The notes beneath the pieces were generated by a model, which had not been told where the DNA came from, did not search any database, and saw nothing but the letters and a program-made list of their open reading frames with translations. From Burkholderiales bacterium (lineage in GTDB: Bacteria; Pseudomonadota; Gammaproteobacteria; Burkholderiales; SG8-41), in NCBI GenBank assembly GCA_030833315.1, contig JAURHM010000032.1:1-37724 (forward strand): DNA of 37,724 bases, given 5' to 3'. This document shows positions 8,246-16,458 of the stretch, in pieces; the stretch's first letter is position 1; every line of letters begins with the position of its first letter. Both the position numbers and the translations under genes were made by a program.

Positions 8246-8716
8246 TCAGGTCGCGACTTTCGCGCGCACTGAACGGTAGTGGTTGGCGTGATGCTCTTCG
8301 ACCTTGGCCAGCGCGGCGAAGCGCTTGGCGGCCTTGGCCAGCGTCTGCTGGAAACGGGCCGCGTGTTCCTTGGACTCTTCGATCTGCTCGTCCATTTCCT
8401 TGATTGCGGCGTGGTTGCCTTCCTGTTCGGCGAGATGGCGGAACTGCGGATACATTTCGGTGTATTCGTAGGTCTCGCCGGCGATCGCCATGTCCAGCGC
8501 CTTGCCCGGGGTCAGTTCGGTTTTCGGGAAGAGCAGGTCGAGGTGGCCGAAGGCGTGCTGGATTTCCTGTGCGGCGGTTTCTTCGAATACTTTGGCGGTT
8601 TCAACGTCGCCCTGTTCGCGGCAGATCTTGGCGAAATACATGTATTTGATATGCGCCATGGATTCGCCGGCAAAAGCGGCTTCGATGTTCTTGACGGTGA
8701 CGGATTCGGGTTTCAT
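8246..8716 (-). CDS. Rubrerythrin-like diiron peroxidase lacking the rubredoxin domain
   Basis: A 156-residue ferritin-like four-helix protein. The diiron ligands of rubrerythrin are all visible: E18 (AGES), E51 and H54 (QEIQH), E81 and E84 (GETYEY), E114, E117 and H118 (EESKEH). Rubrerythrins reduce hydrogen peroxide to water using electrons from rubredoxin. The usual C-terminal FeS4 domain is absent, there being no CxxC after residue 120, so an external rubredoxin is needed, and one is encoded 32 bp downstream. I start at ATG 8716 because AGGAG is 6 nt upstream; the ATG at 8722 would abut the ribosome-binding site. An OxyR-type operator lies ~100 bp upstream. Confidence 0.9.
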   Translation of the reverse strand: MKPESVTVKNIEAAFAGESMAHIKYMYFAKICREQGDVETAKVFEETAAQEIQHAFGHLDLLFPKTELTPGKALDMAIAGETYEYTEMYPQFRHLAEQEGNHAAIKEMDEQIEESKEHAARFQQTLAKAAKRFAALAKVEEHHANHYRSVRAKVAT

Positions 8717-8816
8717 GTGCATCTCCTGTGGTTGAAAGTTTGTGCGTCTTGCAACGCATGGGATGCATTCTGGAGATGCCCCTAAAATTAATCTAATTGA
8801 TTGTTGTTAATTAACC

Positions 8817-8833
8817 GATAGTCATTGACTATC
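8817..8833 (-). promoter_or_regulatory. Candidate OxyR binding site upstream of rubrerythrin
   Basis: GATAGTC-ATT-GACTATC is a perfect 7-bp inverted repeat that contains ATAG-N7-CTAT (8818-8832), the exact half-operator described for OxyR. Continuing toward the rubrerythrin at 7-bp spacing are the degenerate tetramers TTAA (8807-8810) and ATTG (8796-8799), giving a possible four-part OxyR footprint. The AT-rich stretch 8785-8815 just downstream, on the rubrerythrin side, would hold the promoter but has no strong -35, as expected for an activated gene. Confidence 0.6.
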
Positions 8834-8871
8834 AATGGCGCGGACTGACAACTATTTGTTTTTATTGAAAT

Positions 8872-9798
8872 TTATTTTATGGCCGTGGTGCCGTTGAGGG
8901 CGCAGGCGGTGATGGCGTCGCGGATGACATCCAGCGCCGGCGCGCGCGGGAAGCTGGAGCGCGAAGCCAGCACGACACGCCGGTCGGGAACCGGGCGGGT
9001 AAACGGAATGTAGGTGAGCAGATCGTTGGCCGCACGTTTGACCGGAATCGCTGATGCCGGGAGCACCGTCAGGCCGAGTCCGGAGGCCACCATCAGGCGG
9101 ATGGTCTCCAGCGAGGACCCTTCAACCGTTTTCTGCAACGAGCCGGGAGTGGCGCTGGAGCGGTTCAGCGAGGGGCAGGCATTGAGAATCTGGTCACGGA
9201 AGCAGTGGCCGGTGCCGAGCAGGAGCAGGCTTTCCCCGGCCAATGCATCAGAGGAAATGCTTTTCCGTTTGGCCCAAGGGTGGGTTTTCGCCAGGGCGAC
9301 GACAAAATGCTCGTCATACAGCGGCGTTACGGTGATGCCCGGTTCGTCGAAGGGCAGGGCGACGATGGCGGCGTCGATATCGCCGCGTTTCAGCCGTTCC
9401 GACAGGACGGCGGTGTAGTTTTCTTCAAGCATCAGCGGCATCTTTGGTGCGCGCCGTCTGAGAATCGGAATCAATTGCGGCAGCAGATAGGGGCCGATGG
9501 TAAAGATGACGCCGAGCTTGAGTGCGCCGTCGAGTGGATCAGCCGTTGATTTTGCTATGGTTTTTACCTTCTCGGCCTCTTCGAGCGCGCGTTGCGCCTG
9601 CTCGATGACGCGGTTACCGGCCGGCGTGATGCTCAGTTCGCCGGGGCTGCGTTCGAAAATCTGCACGCCGAGTTCGTCCTCCAGTTTCTTCACGGCAACC
9701 GACAGCGTCGGCTGACTGACGAAGCAGGCTTCGGCGGCGCGACCGAAGTGGCGTTCGCGGGCAACGGCAACGATGTAACGCAGTTCGGTCAGTGTCAT
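8872..9798 (-). CDS. oxyR: LysR-family hydrogen peroxide sensor OxyR
   Basis: A 308-residue LysR-type regulator. The N-terminal winged helix-turn-helix spans about residues 2-60 (FGRAAEACFVSQPTLSVAVK). The effector domain carries the redox cysteines C199 (LLGTGHCFRDQ) and C208 (NACPSLN), at the same positions as the disulphide-forming pair in E. coli OxyR. Oxidation by peroxide switches it to activate antioxidant genes. It is transcribed toward the rubrerythrin module, 155 bp away, where a matching operator lies. No katG or ahpC is in the window. The function is secure from the cysteine pair and overall similarity. Confidence 0.95.
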   Translation of the reverse strand: MTLTELRYIVAVARERHFGRAAEACFVSQPTLSVAVKKLEDELGVQIFERSPGELSITPAGNRVIEQAQRALEEAEKVKTIAKSTADPLDGALKLGVIFTIGPYLLPQLIPILRRRAPKMPLMLEENYTAVLSERLKRGDIDAAIVALPFDEPGITVTPLYDEHFVVALAKTHPWAKRKSISSDALAGESLLLLGTGHCFRDQILNACPSLNRSSATPGSLQKTVEGSSLETIRLMVASGLGLTVLPASAIPVKRAANDLLTYIPFTRPVPDRRVVLASRSSFPRAPALDVIRDAITACALNGTTAIK

Positions 9799-9924
9799 GG
9801 CGGCGGAACTTTAGCGGAAACCCGCAGTCTTTACTGTGTGAGCATTTTGCACGATGTCGGTTGATCGCAAAAGCCGCGATAAATCAACAGTCTGCAGAAT
9901 GTAAGCGAACGCATGTCTCCCCTT

Positions 9925-9951
9925 TGGGCGCCTCCCGGCGCCCATTTTTTT
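9925..9951 (+). terminator. Strong intrinsic terminator in the oxyR / Bug intergenic region
   Basis: TGGGCGCC (9925-9932), loop TCCC and GGCGCCCA (9937-9944) form an 8-bp perfect stem followed by seven T on the plus strand. No plus-strand coding sequence precedes it: the nearest upstream plus-strand gene ends at 6064. The interval 9799-9924 has no plausible gene, so this terminator either ends an unannotated small RNA transcribed divergently from oxyR or blocks antisense transcription. In the minus direction the stem follows the Bug stop at 9968 but lacks a T-tract. Confidence 0.75.
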
Positions 9952-9967
9952 GCGGCCGCAGGAATAT

Positions 9968-10924
9968 TCAGTCTTCGAGGGTGATGCCGGCCTTGCGAAT
10001 GACATTGCCCAGACGCTTCTGCTCAGTGCTGATCAGGGCGTCAAAAGCCTGGGCGGTGCCGCCGACCGGCTCTGCACCGGTGCGGATGATGCGCTCGCGG
10101 ACATCGGGCAGGTTGACCGCCTTGACGGCTTCGGTCTGCAGGCGTTCGCTCAGCGCACGCGGCGTTTTTGCGGGCAGCGACAGGCCCCACCACTGGGTGA
10201 TTTCGTAACCGGGCAGGGTGGCGGCCACCGTCGGCAGATCGGGTAGCGCGGGATTACGCGCTGCGCCCGTCGTGGCCAGCGCGCGAACCTTGCCGCTGCT
10301 GATATGCGGGCCGGCGGCGATCGGTGACGTGATGATCAGTTGCACCTGGCCGGCAATTACATCCACCAGTGCCGGGCCGGCACCTTTATACGGCACATGG
10401 GTCATGCTGACATTCGCGAGCACGTTGATCATTTCACCGGCAAGGTGTGCCGGCGTGCCGCGGCCGGCGGAAGCGTAGTTCAGTGCGCCGGGTTTGGACT
10501 TTGCCAGTTGCAGCAGTTCAGCAACCGATTTTGCCGGGACCGTGGCGTTGATCACCAGCACATTGGAGGCGCCGGCAATCTGCGTCACAGAAATGAAATC
10601 GCGCCTGATGTCGTAGGGGAGATTCTTTTTCAGGTTGGGAAGAATGGCGTAGAGCGTTGTTGTTCCCAGAAACAGCGTGTAACCATCGGGTGCGGACTTG
10701 GCCGCCATTTCGGCACCGATCAGGCCGCTGGCGCCGGCGCGGTTGTCGACAACGACCTGCTGACCCAGCGAGTCGGACATTTTCTGTGCGATGGCGCGGC
10801 CGAGGATATCGGGCGCGCCACCCGGCGCTGAAGCCACGATCATGCGGATGGGTTTGGTGGGGTAACCCTGGGCTTGTGCAGTGCCGGCGGCGAACAGCGC
10901 TGCCACGGTCAGTGTTGTGCGCAT
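9968..10924 (-). CDS. Tripartite tricarboxylate transporter receptor (Bug/TctC family) 2
   Basis: A 318-residue periplasmic binding protein with a short signal peptide (MRTTLTVAALFAAG, cleavage after AQA) followed by YPTKPIRMIVASAPGGAPDI, VVVDNRAGASGLIG and PDGYTLFLG, the standard Bug N-domain. The start at ATG 10924 is supported by GGAGGAG 6 nt upstream; the frame is open further upstream but only through sulfatase sequence. It is the last gene of an apparent RraA-sulfatase-Bug operon (25 bp after the sulfatase stop), so its ligand may be a sulphated or aromatic acid related to those enzymes' substrates. That link is inference. Confidence 0.93.
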   Translation of the reverse strand: MRTTLTVAALFAAGTAQAQGYPTKPIRMIVASAPGGAPDILGRAIAQKMSDSLGQQVVVDNRAGASGLIGAEMAAKSAPDGYTLFLGTTTLYAILPNLKKNLPYDIRRDFISVTQIAGASNVLVINATVPAKSVAELLQLAKSKPGALNYASAGRGTPAHLAGEMINVLANVSMTHVPYKGAGPALVDVIAGQVQLIITSPIAAGPHISSGKVRALATTGAARNPALPDLPTVAATLPGYEITQWWGLSLPAKTPRALSERLQTEAVKAVNLPDVRERIIRTGAEPVGGTAQAFDALISTEQKRLGNVIRKAGITLED

Positions 10925-10949
10925 CGTCTTCTCCTCCGGGTGCTTCCTG

Positions 10950-12428
10950 TTATTTTTTGTTCTGGTTGGCTTCGAAGTAAGCGGCCTTGGAGCCCGGCGG
11001 CGGCGAGTAACGGAAAGTGCCGCGTTTGAGAATGGCGTCTTCACCACCGTATTTATTGATCATCGCTTTCTGGTCGGCCTTGGCCATTTGATCCGCGGCT
11101 TCGGGATTGACCACTTTGCGCAGCGCCTGTTCGCATTCGGCGATTACGGCTTTATAAGCGGGGTCGCGGCCGAGATCTTTGCGTTCTTCCGGATCGTTTT
11201 TAAGGTCGAACAGCATCGGCGGCACGGTCGCGTAATGGATGTATTTCCATTGGCCGTGCCGGATCATGAATGCGCCGCACATTGAAGCCGCGGCGTGGTA
11301 TTCGGAGAGAATAGTGCGCGCCGGCACCTTGCCCTGAGCGATATCGATCAGCGAGGCGCCGGGCAGTGTTGCATCGTCCGGATGGGCTTTGGCGCCGAGC
11401 GCATGGATGAAGGTCGGGAAGCCGTCGGCTAGCGTCACCGGCGTGTCGCAGACATTGCCGGCAGGGACGCCGGGGCCGGCCATGATCATCGGGATGCCGG
11501 CGGATTCTTCATACATGGTCGACTTGCCCCACATGCCGCGGGTGCCGAGGTTGTCGCCGTGGTCCGAGGAATAAACCACACGCGTGTTGTTCATCAGGCC
11601 GATTTCTTCCAGTGTGCGCAGGATCTTGCCGACGTTGTCATCCATGAAGGAAGTCAGGCCGAAGTAGGCGGTAATCGCCCGGCGTACCATCGGCGCATCG
11701 AAGGGATCGTCGTAGCACATGCTCTTGCGCATGGCGTCGATGAAGGGATGCTGCGGCCGCTGGTCGTGGTCATACATATTGGGCCAGGGTACGGCATCTT
11801 CGGGGTACATGTCGTAAAACTGCGGCGGGGCTATCAGCGGGAAGTGCGGAGAGACAAAGCCGACGTATAAAGCCCAGGGTTTGGCTTTTAATGCAGGTGC
11901 CCTGGTCTTCAGCCACTTGATGGTTTCCGTGGCGATGTCGCGGTCGTATTTGGTGTATTCGGATTCCCCGCGGCCGGCTTCAGGGCCGAGATTGGCGGAG
12001 CCTGAACGTCGCGGCAGTTCTTCGCGGATCAGTCCGAGAAGGTCACCGACGCCGTTGACGATGTGCAGCGGCAGGATCTCTTCGTCGAAGCCGTTGCGTT
12101 TGGCTTCGGAGTCGAGGTAATGTAACTTGCCGATCGAGGCAACATGATGGCCCTGCGCCATCAGCCGGTGGCCCCAGGTCGGGATCTTGCCGTCGTAGGC
12201 AATGGCGTTGTCCCAATAGCGGATCTTGTGCACGTACTGCCCGGTGGCGAACGAGGCGCGCGCCGGCACGCAGATCGGGCAGTTGGTGTAGGCCGAGGTG
12301 AAGCGCGTGCCGCGGGCGGCCAGCGCATCGAGGTTGGGTGTCTTGATCATCGGATGTCCCGCACAGCCGAGCACGCGTTTGTTGTGCTCGTCGGACATGA
12401 TGAAAATCAGGTTGGTGGCTTCGCTCAT
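10950..12428 (-). CDS. Type I (formylglycine) sulfatase
   Basis: A 492-residue alkaline-phosphatase-superfamily sulfatase that hydrolyses sulphate esters (or, in some relatives, phosphonates). The active-site motif C-V-P-A-R is at residues 53-57 and would need C53 to be converted to formylglycine by a maturase not encoded here. Metal-binding D13 (IMSDEH) and the YSSDHGDNLG segment near residue 295 are present. There is no signal peptide, so it acts in the cytoplasm on imported substrate. GGAGG sits 6 nt before ATG 12428. It lies between an RraA-type protein (24 bp upstream) and a Bug binding protein (25 bp downstream). Confidence 0.92.
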   Translation of the reverse strand: MSEATNLIFIMSDEHNKRVLGCAGHPMIKTPNLDALAARGTRFTSAYTNCPICVPARASFATGQYVHKIRYWDNAIAYDGKIPTWGHRLMAQGHHVASIGKLHYLDSEAKRNGFDEEILPLHIVNGVGDLLGLIREELPRRSGSANLGPEAGRGESEYTKYDRDIATETIKWLKTRAPALKAKPWALYVGFVSPHFPLIAPPQFYDMYPEDAVPWPNMYDHDQRPQHPFIDAMRKSMCYDDPFDAPMVRRAITAYFGLTSFMDDNVGKILRTLEEIGLMNNTRVVYSSDHGDNLGTRGMWGKSTMYEESAGIPMIMAGPGVPAGNVCDTPVTLADGFPTFIHALGAKAHPDDATLPGASLIDIAQGKVPARTILSEYHAAASMCGAFMIRHGQWKYIHYATVPPMLFDLKNDPEERKDLGRDPAYKAVIAECEQALRKVVNPEAADQMAKADQKAMINKYGGEDAILKRGTFRYSPPPGSKAAYFEANQNKK

Positions 12429-12452
12429 GGTTTCCTCCGGATGACGTAATGC

Positions 12453-13181
12453 TTATTTGTATTTTTTGGTGATCAGGTCGGAGACGCTGGCGCCGGCATC
12501 AATATCGGCCTTGCGTTTGCTGTCGCCGGCGTCGATCTTGCGTGCGGCTTCCAGCACCAGCGCGGCTTTTTCATGCGGGATTACCGCAACACCTGCGTCA
12601 TCCGCGCAGATGATGTCGCCGGGCTTGACCGGGATGCCGCAGATCTGCACGGTGCCGTTGACTTCAACGGTCTGCATACGCCACTTGCCGGTAATCGGTG
12701 TGAAGCCCTTGCACCATACCGGCCAATCCATGCCGCGATACTGATCGGGATCGCGCACCGTCGCGTCGACAATGGCGCCGATGAAGCCCTGGCGTTTGGC
12801 GATGGTTGCCGACTGACCGCCCATATTCGAGCAGCCCATCACGCCTTCGATCACCAGTACGTCGCCGGGCTCGGCCAGATTGTGCGCTTCGGTTTCGCCC
12901 TGACCGCTGGTCTTGTCGGTGGCGGCTTTATGAATCTGTGTAGCGTGCGCGATGTTGCGCACAGTCAGTGCCGGGCCGACGATGCGTTTGCCAAGGTTGA
13001 CCGGCGGCAGCAAGTAACCGGGGATGACGGCGACAAGGCCGAGCTCATCGCAGGCGTCGGACAGTGTGCCGGTGAGGTCGACGAGGTTGCGGAATTCTTC
13101 GATAATGCCGGGCGCAAGGCGCGGCAACTCGAGCATGCGGATAGCTTCGCGCGGCAGTTTGCCGAGTGTGGATTTGGCCAT
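12453..13181 (-). CDS. RraA-family protein (4-hydroxy-4-methyl-2-oxoglutarate aldolase/oxaloacetate decarboxylase type)
   Basis: A 242-residue RraA/HMG-aldolase-fold protein. The core has GPALTVRNI, GDVLVIEG (residues 106-113), GFIGAIVDATVRD with R143 and D144, and GDIICADDAGVAVIP, in the usual order; R and D at these positions bind the pyruvate moiety and divalent metal in the aldolases. Relatives include proteobacterial ring-cleavage aldolases and the RNase E inhibitor RraA, and the operon setting (sulfatase, Bug) favours a catabolic enzyme. A C-terminal helix of ~35 residues (AARKIDAGDSKRKADIDAG) extends beyond the minimal fold. GGAGG is 7 nt upstream of ATG 13181; it is the first gene of the operon. 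Confidence 0.87.
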   Translation of the reverse strand: MAKSTLGKLPREAIRMLELPRLAPGIIEEFRNLVDLTGTLSDACDELGLVAVIPGYLLPPVNLGKRIVGPALTVRNIAHATQIHKAATDKTSGQGETEAHNLAEPGDVLVIEGVMGCSNMGGQSATIAKRQGFIGAIVDATVRDPDQYRGMDWPVWCKGFTPITGKWRMQTVEVNGTVQICGIPVKPGDIICADDAGVAVIPHEKAALVLEAARKIDAGDSKRKADIDAGASVSDLITKKYK

Positions 13182-13214
13182 GAATATCCTCCGGGTGAGC
13201 GGAGGATGTTACTA

Positions 13215-13234
13215 CGCGCCACCGGAGTGGCGCG
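13215..13234 (-). terminator. Hairpin between nrdJ and the RraA operon
   Basis: CGCGCCAC (13215-13222), loop CGGA and GTGGCGCG (13227-13234) form a perfect 8-bp GC-rich stem 35 bp after the nrdJ stop. No T-run follows on either strand, so it may be a weak or Rho-assisted terminator or a processing signal. It lies 34 bp upstream of the RraA start. Confidence 0.4.
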
Positions 13235-13268
13235 CAGTCATCCGATCATGTGGACTACAGCAGAGGGA

Positions 13269-16139
13269 TCAGCCGCAGGTGCCGGTGTAACCGCAGGCCG
13301 AACACCAGTCGCAGCCGTCCTTGCGGATCAGCGTGGCGTTGCCGCATTCGGGGCAGCGTGAACCTTTCATGACTTTCGGTTCATTGCTGCGTTCGGGTGC
13401 TTCCAAAATGCCCATCTGCGTCAACGGCGCGCCGTTTTCGTCGAGGATGCCCAGCATCGCATAGCGGTGCATGATCAGCCGTGCGACATAGGCAACGGTT
13501 GACGGATAGGTCGCCTGTTTGCGTTCACCCGGTACGAAGGCCATGAAGTCGCCCAGCGGTTCCGGGAATTCCAGCAGTTTCTTTAATTTCATCCCGATCC
13601 AGGCCGGATCCATCACGCGCATGTCGAGCGAGAGGATCTTGCACAGGCCGTCGAGGGCGCGCGGGTATTCGCCGGCGAGCCACATCGAGTACGGTCTTGT
13701 TACGCCGTCGGGCAGGGTGATTTCCTTGATGCCCAATACAAAGTCATCGCCGGTGCGCGGGTTGAGCACATCGACGGTCCACGACATCGTGCCGTCGGTG
13801 CCGGTCTTGGGTTCTTTCGGCGCGAACATCGCGTCGAGCACCGGTGTCGCCGACTGGCCGAACAATGCGGCGCCGGGCGAGGTCAGTGCGCCCAGTTGAT
13901 CGGCGCGCCAGCGCACGACCTGCGCGAAGGCGGCGACGACAGAAGGCATGCGTTTGACTTCACCCAGCGGCGGGAAGGCCATGTCGAAAGGTTCATCACC
14001 GCCTGCACGGGCCAGCGAGTCGAGCTTGAGCTTGAGCCAGCCCGGATCATCGGCACGCATGTCCATCGATAGCGTCTTGGCGACGGCGCCGAGGCCGCGC
14101 GGCTGTTCGCTGCCGTTCACCCAGACTTCGAAAGCGTGGTTGTGTTCGTTCTCGACATGGCCGACAAACACGGCAAAGGCGCCGTGCGGATGCTCGATCA
14201 TGTAGGTCCACGCCGGATTACCGGCGCTCATCGACGGGCGGCCGGGCCAGCGCAGGCTGGCCAGTACTGGGGCCGGCAGCGACTGGATCTGGATGCGGCG
14301 GTTCACGTCGTCGGCGCGGAAATCCTGCGGCGCCTTCTCCTTGCTGCTCGGTTCCACCGACAGCACGGAGCCGAGGATGTTGTTCGGCCGGTAGGTCGCG
14401 AGTCCCTTCAGGCCGGATTTCCAGGCCTTGAAATAGAGGTCCTGGAATTCGCCGTAGGGATAGTCCTCGGGCACGTTGACGGTCTTGGAGATGCTGGTGT
14501 CGACGTAAGGCGCCACCGCGGCGACCATTTCTTCATGCGCGCTGGCCGATATCTCGAGCGCGGTGACAAACCATGGCGGCAGTTTCTCGGTGTTGCCGCC
14601 TTCGGCCTTGTAGCGGCGCCAGGCGTGGTCTTCGACGGCGAATTCGCGCATGGTGTTGTCGGGCATGCGCTTCTTGCGGGTGTAGGTCCAGGAGAACGGC
14701 GGTTCGATGCCGTTCGAGGCGTTGTCGGCGAAGGACAGGCTGATCGTGCCGGTCGGTGCGATCGACAACAGGTGGCTGTTGCGGATGCCGTTCTTGCGGA
14801 TGACCTGTTTGATGTCGTCCGGCAGGCGTGCGGCAAAGCTGGTGCCGCTAAGGTACAGATCGGCATTGAACAGCGGGAAAGCGCCTTTTTCGCGGGCGAG
14901 TTCCGCAGAGGCGCGGTAGGCAGCATCGCGCATGGCTTCGGAAATCTTTGCGGCCATCTGGCGCGCTTCCGGGGTGTCGTAACGCAGGCGCAGCATGATC
15001 AGCGCATCACCCAGCCCGGTAAAGCCGAGACCGACGCGTCGCTTGTTGGCGGCTTCTTCCTGTTGCTGTTTCAGCGGCCAGGCGGTGACGTCGAGCACGT
15101 TGTCGAGCATGCGCGTGGCGACGGCGACAACGCGGCCGAAATGTTCAAAATTGAATTCCGCTTTTTCGGCGAAGGGCTGCTTGACGAATTTGGTCAGGTC
15201 GATCGAACCCAGGCAGCAGCAGCCGTAGGGCGGCAGCGGCTGTTCGGCGCAGGGATTGGTGGCCTCGATGGTTTCACAGTAATTGAGGTTGTTGTCCTTG
15301 TTCATGCGATCGATGAACAGGATGCCCGGTTCGGCGTGGTCATAAGTCGAGCGCATGACCTGTTCCCACAAATCGCGCGCCGGCACCTTGGAGTAAACCC
15401 ACAGGCCGTCCTCGCGCTGATAAGAACCCTTGGCCATCTGCTTGGCATTGGGCTTGGAGCGGTGAACCAGTTCGACGTCACCGTTTTTCTCGACGGCTTC
15501 CATGAACACATCGGTGACACCGACGGAGATGTTGAAGTTGGTCAGGTCGCCCTTGTCCTTGGCGTGGATGAATTCCTCGACGTCCGGATGGTCGCAACGC
15601 AGCACGGCCATCTGCGCGCCGCGGCGCGAGCCGGCGGATTCCACGGTCTCGCAGGAGCGGTCAAATACGCGCATATAGGACACCGGGCCGCTGGCATTGG
15701 ACTGGGTGCCTTTGACTTCGGCGCCCTTGGGGCGGATCGAGGAAAAGTCGTAACCGACGCCGCCGCCGCGTCGCATGGTTTCCGCGGCTTCCTGCAGCGC
15801 GATATAGATGCCGGGGCGGCCGTCAACGGTTTCGGAGATCGAATCGCCGACCGGTTGCACAAAACAGTTAATCAGGGTTGCCGCAAGTTGCACACCGGCG
15901 GCGGAGTTGATGCGGCCGGCGGGGATGAAGCCTTCTTCCTGGGCCTGCAGGAAACGTTTTTCCCACAGGGCTCGCTGGTCCTCGGCCTCGACCTGGGCCA
16001 GCGCACGGGCGACCCGTCGTCGCACATCGGTAATACTGGTTTCCTTACCCTTGGCATATTTCTCGAGGAGGGTGTCGCGGCTGATTTCCTGCTCCGAGAG
16101 TGCAACGGCGTTGGCGGCGCCGAGGGCGGATTCATTCAT
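13269..16139 (-). CDS. nrdJ: Adenosylcobalamin-dependent (class II) ribonucleotide reductase
   Basis: A 956-residue NrdJ that makes deoxyribonucleotides with a coenzyme B12 radical. Active-site residues are visible: N295, C297 and E299 in [11 protein letters not shown]308 eleven residues later (YGCCCLG), and the partner C92 (LINCFVQ). Residues 1-590 are the barrel and allosteric parts. The C-terminal third carries two similar segments, 669-743 and 817-892, each with W-V/L-x-G...PRxL...KxLSxDMRxxDPxW. The extreme C-terminus has CPECGN...[14 protein letters not shown] (929-955), a Zn/redox cysteine tail. I start at ATG 16139 (MNESALG); the frame is open 42 bp further. No B12 riboswitch is apparent upstream. 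Confidence 0.96.
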   Translation of the reverse strand: MNESALGAANAVALSEQEISRDTLLEKYAKGKETSITDVRRRVARALAQVEAEDQRALWEKRFLQAQEEGFIPAGRINSAAGVQLAATLINCFVQPVGDSISETVDGRPGIYIALQEAAETMRRGGGVGYDFSSIRPKGAEVKGTQSNASGPVSYMRVFDRSCETVESAGSRRGAQMAVLRCDHPDVEEFIHAKDKGDLTNFNISVGVTDVFMEAVEKNGDVELVHRSKPNAKQMAKGSYQREDGLWVYSKVPARDLWEQVMRSTYDHAEPGILFIDRMNKDNNLNYCETIEATNPCAEQPLPPYGCCCLGSIDLTKFVKQPFAEKAEFNFEHFGRVVAVATRMLDNVLDVTAWPLKQQQEEAANKRRVGLGFTGLGDALIMLRLRYDTPEARQMAAKISEAMRDAAYRASAELAREKGAFPLFNADLYLSGTSFAARLPDDIKQVIRKNGIRNSHLLSIAPTGTISLSFADNASNGIEPPFSWTYTRKKRMPDNTMREFAVEDHAWRRYKAEGGNTEKLPPWFVTALEISASAHEEMVAAVAPYVDTSISKTVNVPEDYPYGEFQDLYFKAWKSGLKGLATYRPNNILGSVLSVEPSSKEKAPQDFRADDVNRRIQIQSLPAPVLASLRWPGRPSMSAGNPAWTYMIEHPHGAFAVFVGHVENEHNHAFEVWVNGSEQPRGLGAVAKTLSMDMRADDPGWLKLKLDSLARAGGDEPFDMAFPPLGEVKRMPSVVAAFAQVVRWRADQLGALTSPGAALFGQSATPVLDAMFAPKEPKTGTDGTMSWTVDVLNPRTGDDFVLGIKEITLPDGVTRPYSMWLAGEYPRALDGLCKILSLDMRVMDPAWIGMKLKKLLEFPEPLGDFMAFVPGERKQATYPSTVAYVARLIMHRYAMLGILDENGAPLTQMGILEAPERSNEPKVMKGSRCPECGNATLIRKDGCDWCSACGYTGTCG

Positions 16140-16183
16140 ATTTTCTTGACCTTTCTGTCTGCGGCGCTGACTGGGCGCCAATG

Positions 16184-16211
16184 TTTTGTAAAAGCGGTTT
16201 TTGTAAAAGCG
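16184..16211. repeat. Two direct copies of TTTTGTAAAAGCG
   Basis: The 13-mer TTTTGTAAAAGCG occurs at 16184-16196 and again at 16199-16211, a 15-bp period, 45-72 bp upstream of the nrdJ start. Each copy contains the small dyad TTTTGTAAAA. It could be a pair of regulator sites in the nrdJ leader or simply a short duplication. Confidence 0.7.
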
Positions 16212-16278
16212 AATTGGCGAGCAGTATGCGCCCGCGACGTACGGCTGAAAAGTCTCGTGATTTGACTTTAATCATGGT

Positions 16279-16294
16279 TTGCAACATATTGTTT
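16279..16294 (-). promoter_or_regulatory. NrdR-box-like palindrome upstream of nrdJ
   Basis: The core CAACATATTG (16282-16291) differs at one of ten positions from the NrdR consensus core CWATATATWG. It lies 143 bp upstream of the nrdJ start. NrdR boxes normally occur in pairs about 31 bp apart and I see no second copy at the expected distances, so the call is tentative. Confidence 0.35.
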
Positions 16295-16392
16295 TTGCGT
16301 CCGTTTTGCAGGGTCTTTTGCGCCCTGCAAGATCTTCTGTCGGCCTTGACATTTCGCTTGAGTTATTCTCCCGGGGTCGTAACGGTACGAGC

Positions 16393-16407
16393 TTGCACAT
16401 CGTGCAA
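16393..16407 (+). promoter_or_regulatory. Perfect dyad, candidate operator of the crotonase operon
   Basis: TTGCAC-ATC-GTGCAA is a perfect 6-bp inverted repeat with a 3-bp centre, 51 bp upstream of the crotonase ATG, and contains a T-N11-A as in LysR-type sites. The position fits a repressor or activator site near the promoter. No regulator gene is adjacent. Confidence 0.4.
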
Positions 16408-16458
16408 CGCCGGACGAAAAGTCCAGTCACTTAATACAGCGCAGGGAAGGGCAACACC

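Larger units (their letters stand above)
16140..16458. other. Divergent intergenic region between nrdJ and the crotonase operon
   Basis: This 319-bp gene-free stretch carries the promoters of two divergent transcription units. I see a tandem repeat next to nrdJ (16184-16211), a NrdR-box-like palindrome (16279-16294), an 8-bp hairpin TTGCAGGG/CCCTGCAA (16306-16330), a TTGACA hexamer (16346-16351) without a well-spaced -10, a 15-bp perfect dyad (16393-16407) and GGAC-GAAAA-GTCC (16412-16424). I found no cobalamin B12-box. Confidence 0.6.

Noticed and set aside
14136-16265. 709-codon open frame on the plus strand opposite nrdJ
   Set aside because: It is the antisense shadow of a highly conserved, motif-complete nrdJ; the translation has no recognisable family, and long antisense frames are expected at this GC content.
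16140-16458. Cobalamin riboswitch upstream of nrdJ
   Set aside because: I could not find a B12-box-like sequence in the minus-strand leader; a covariance scan would be decisive.
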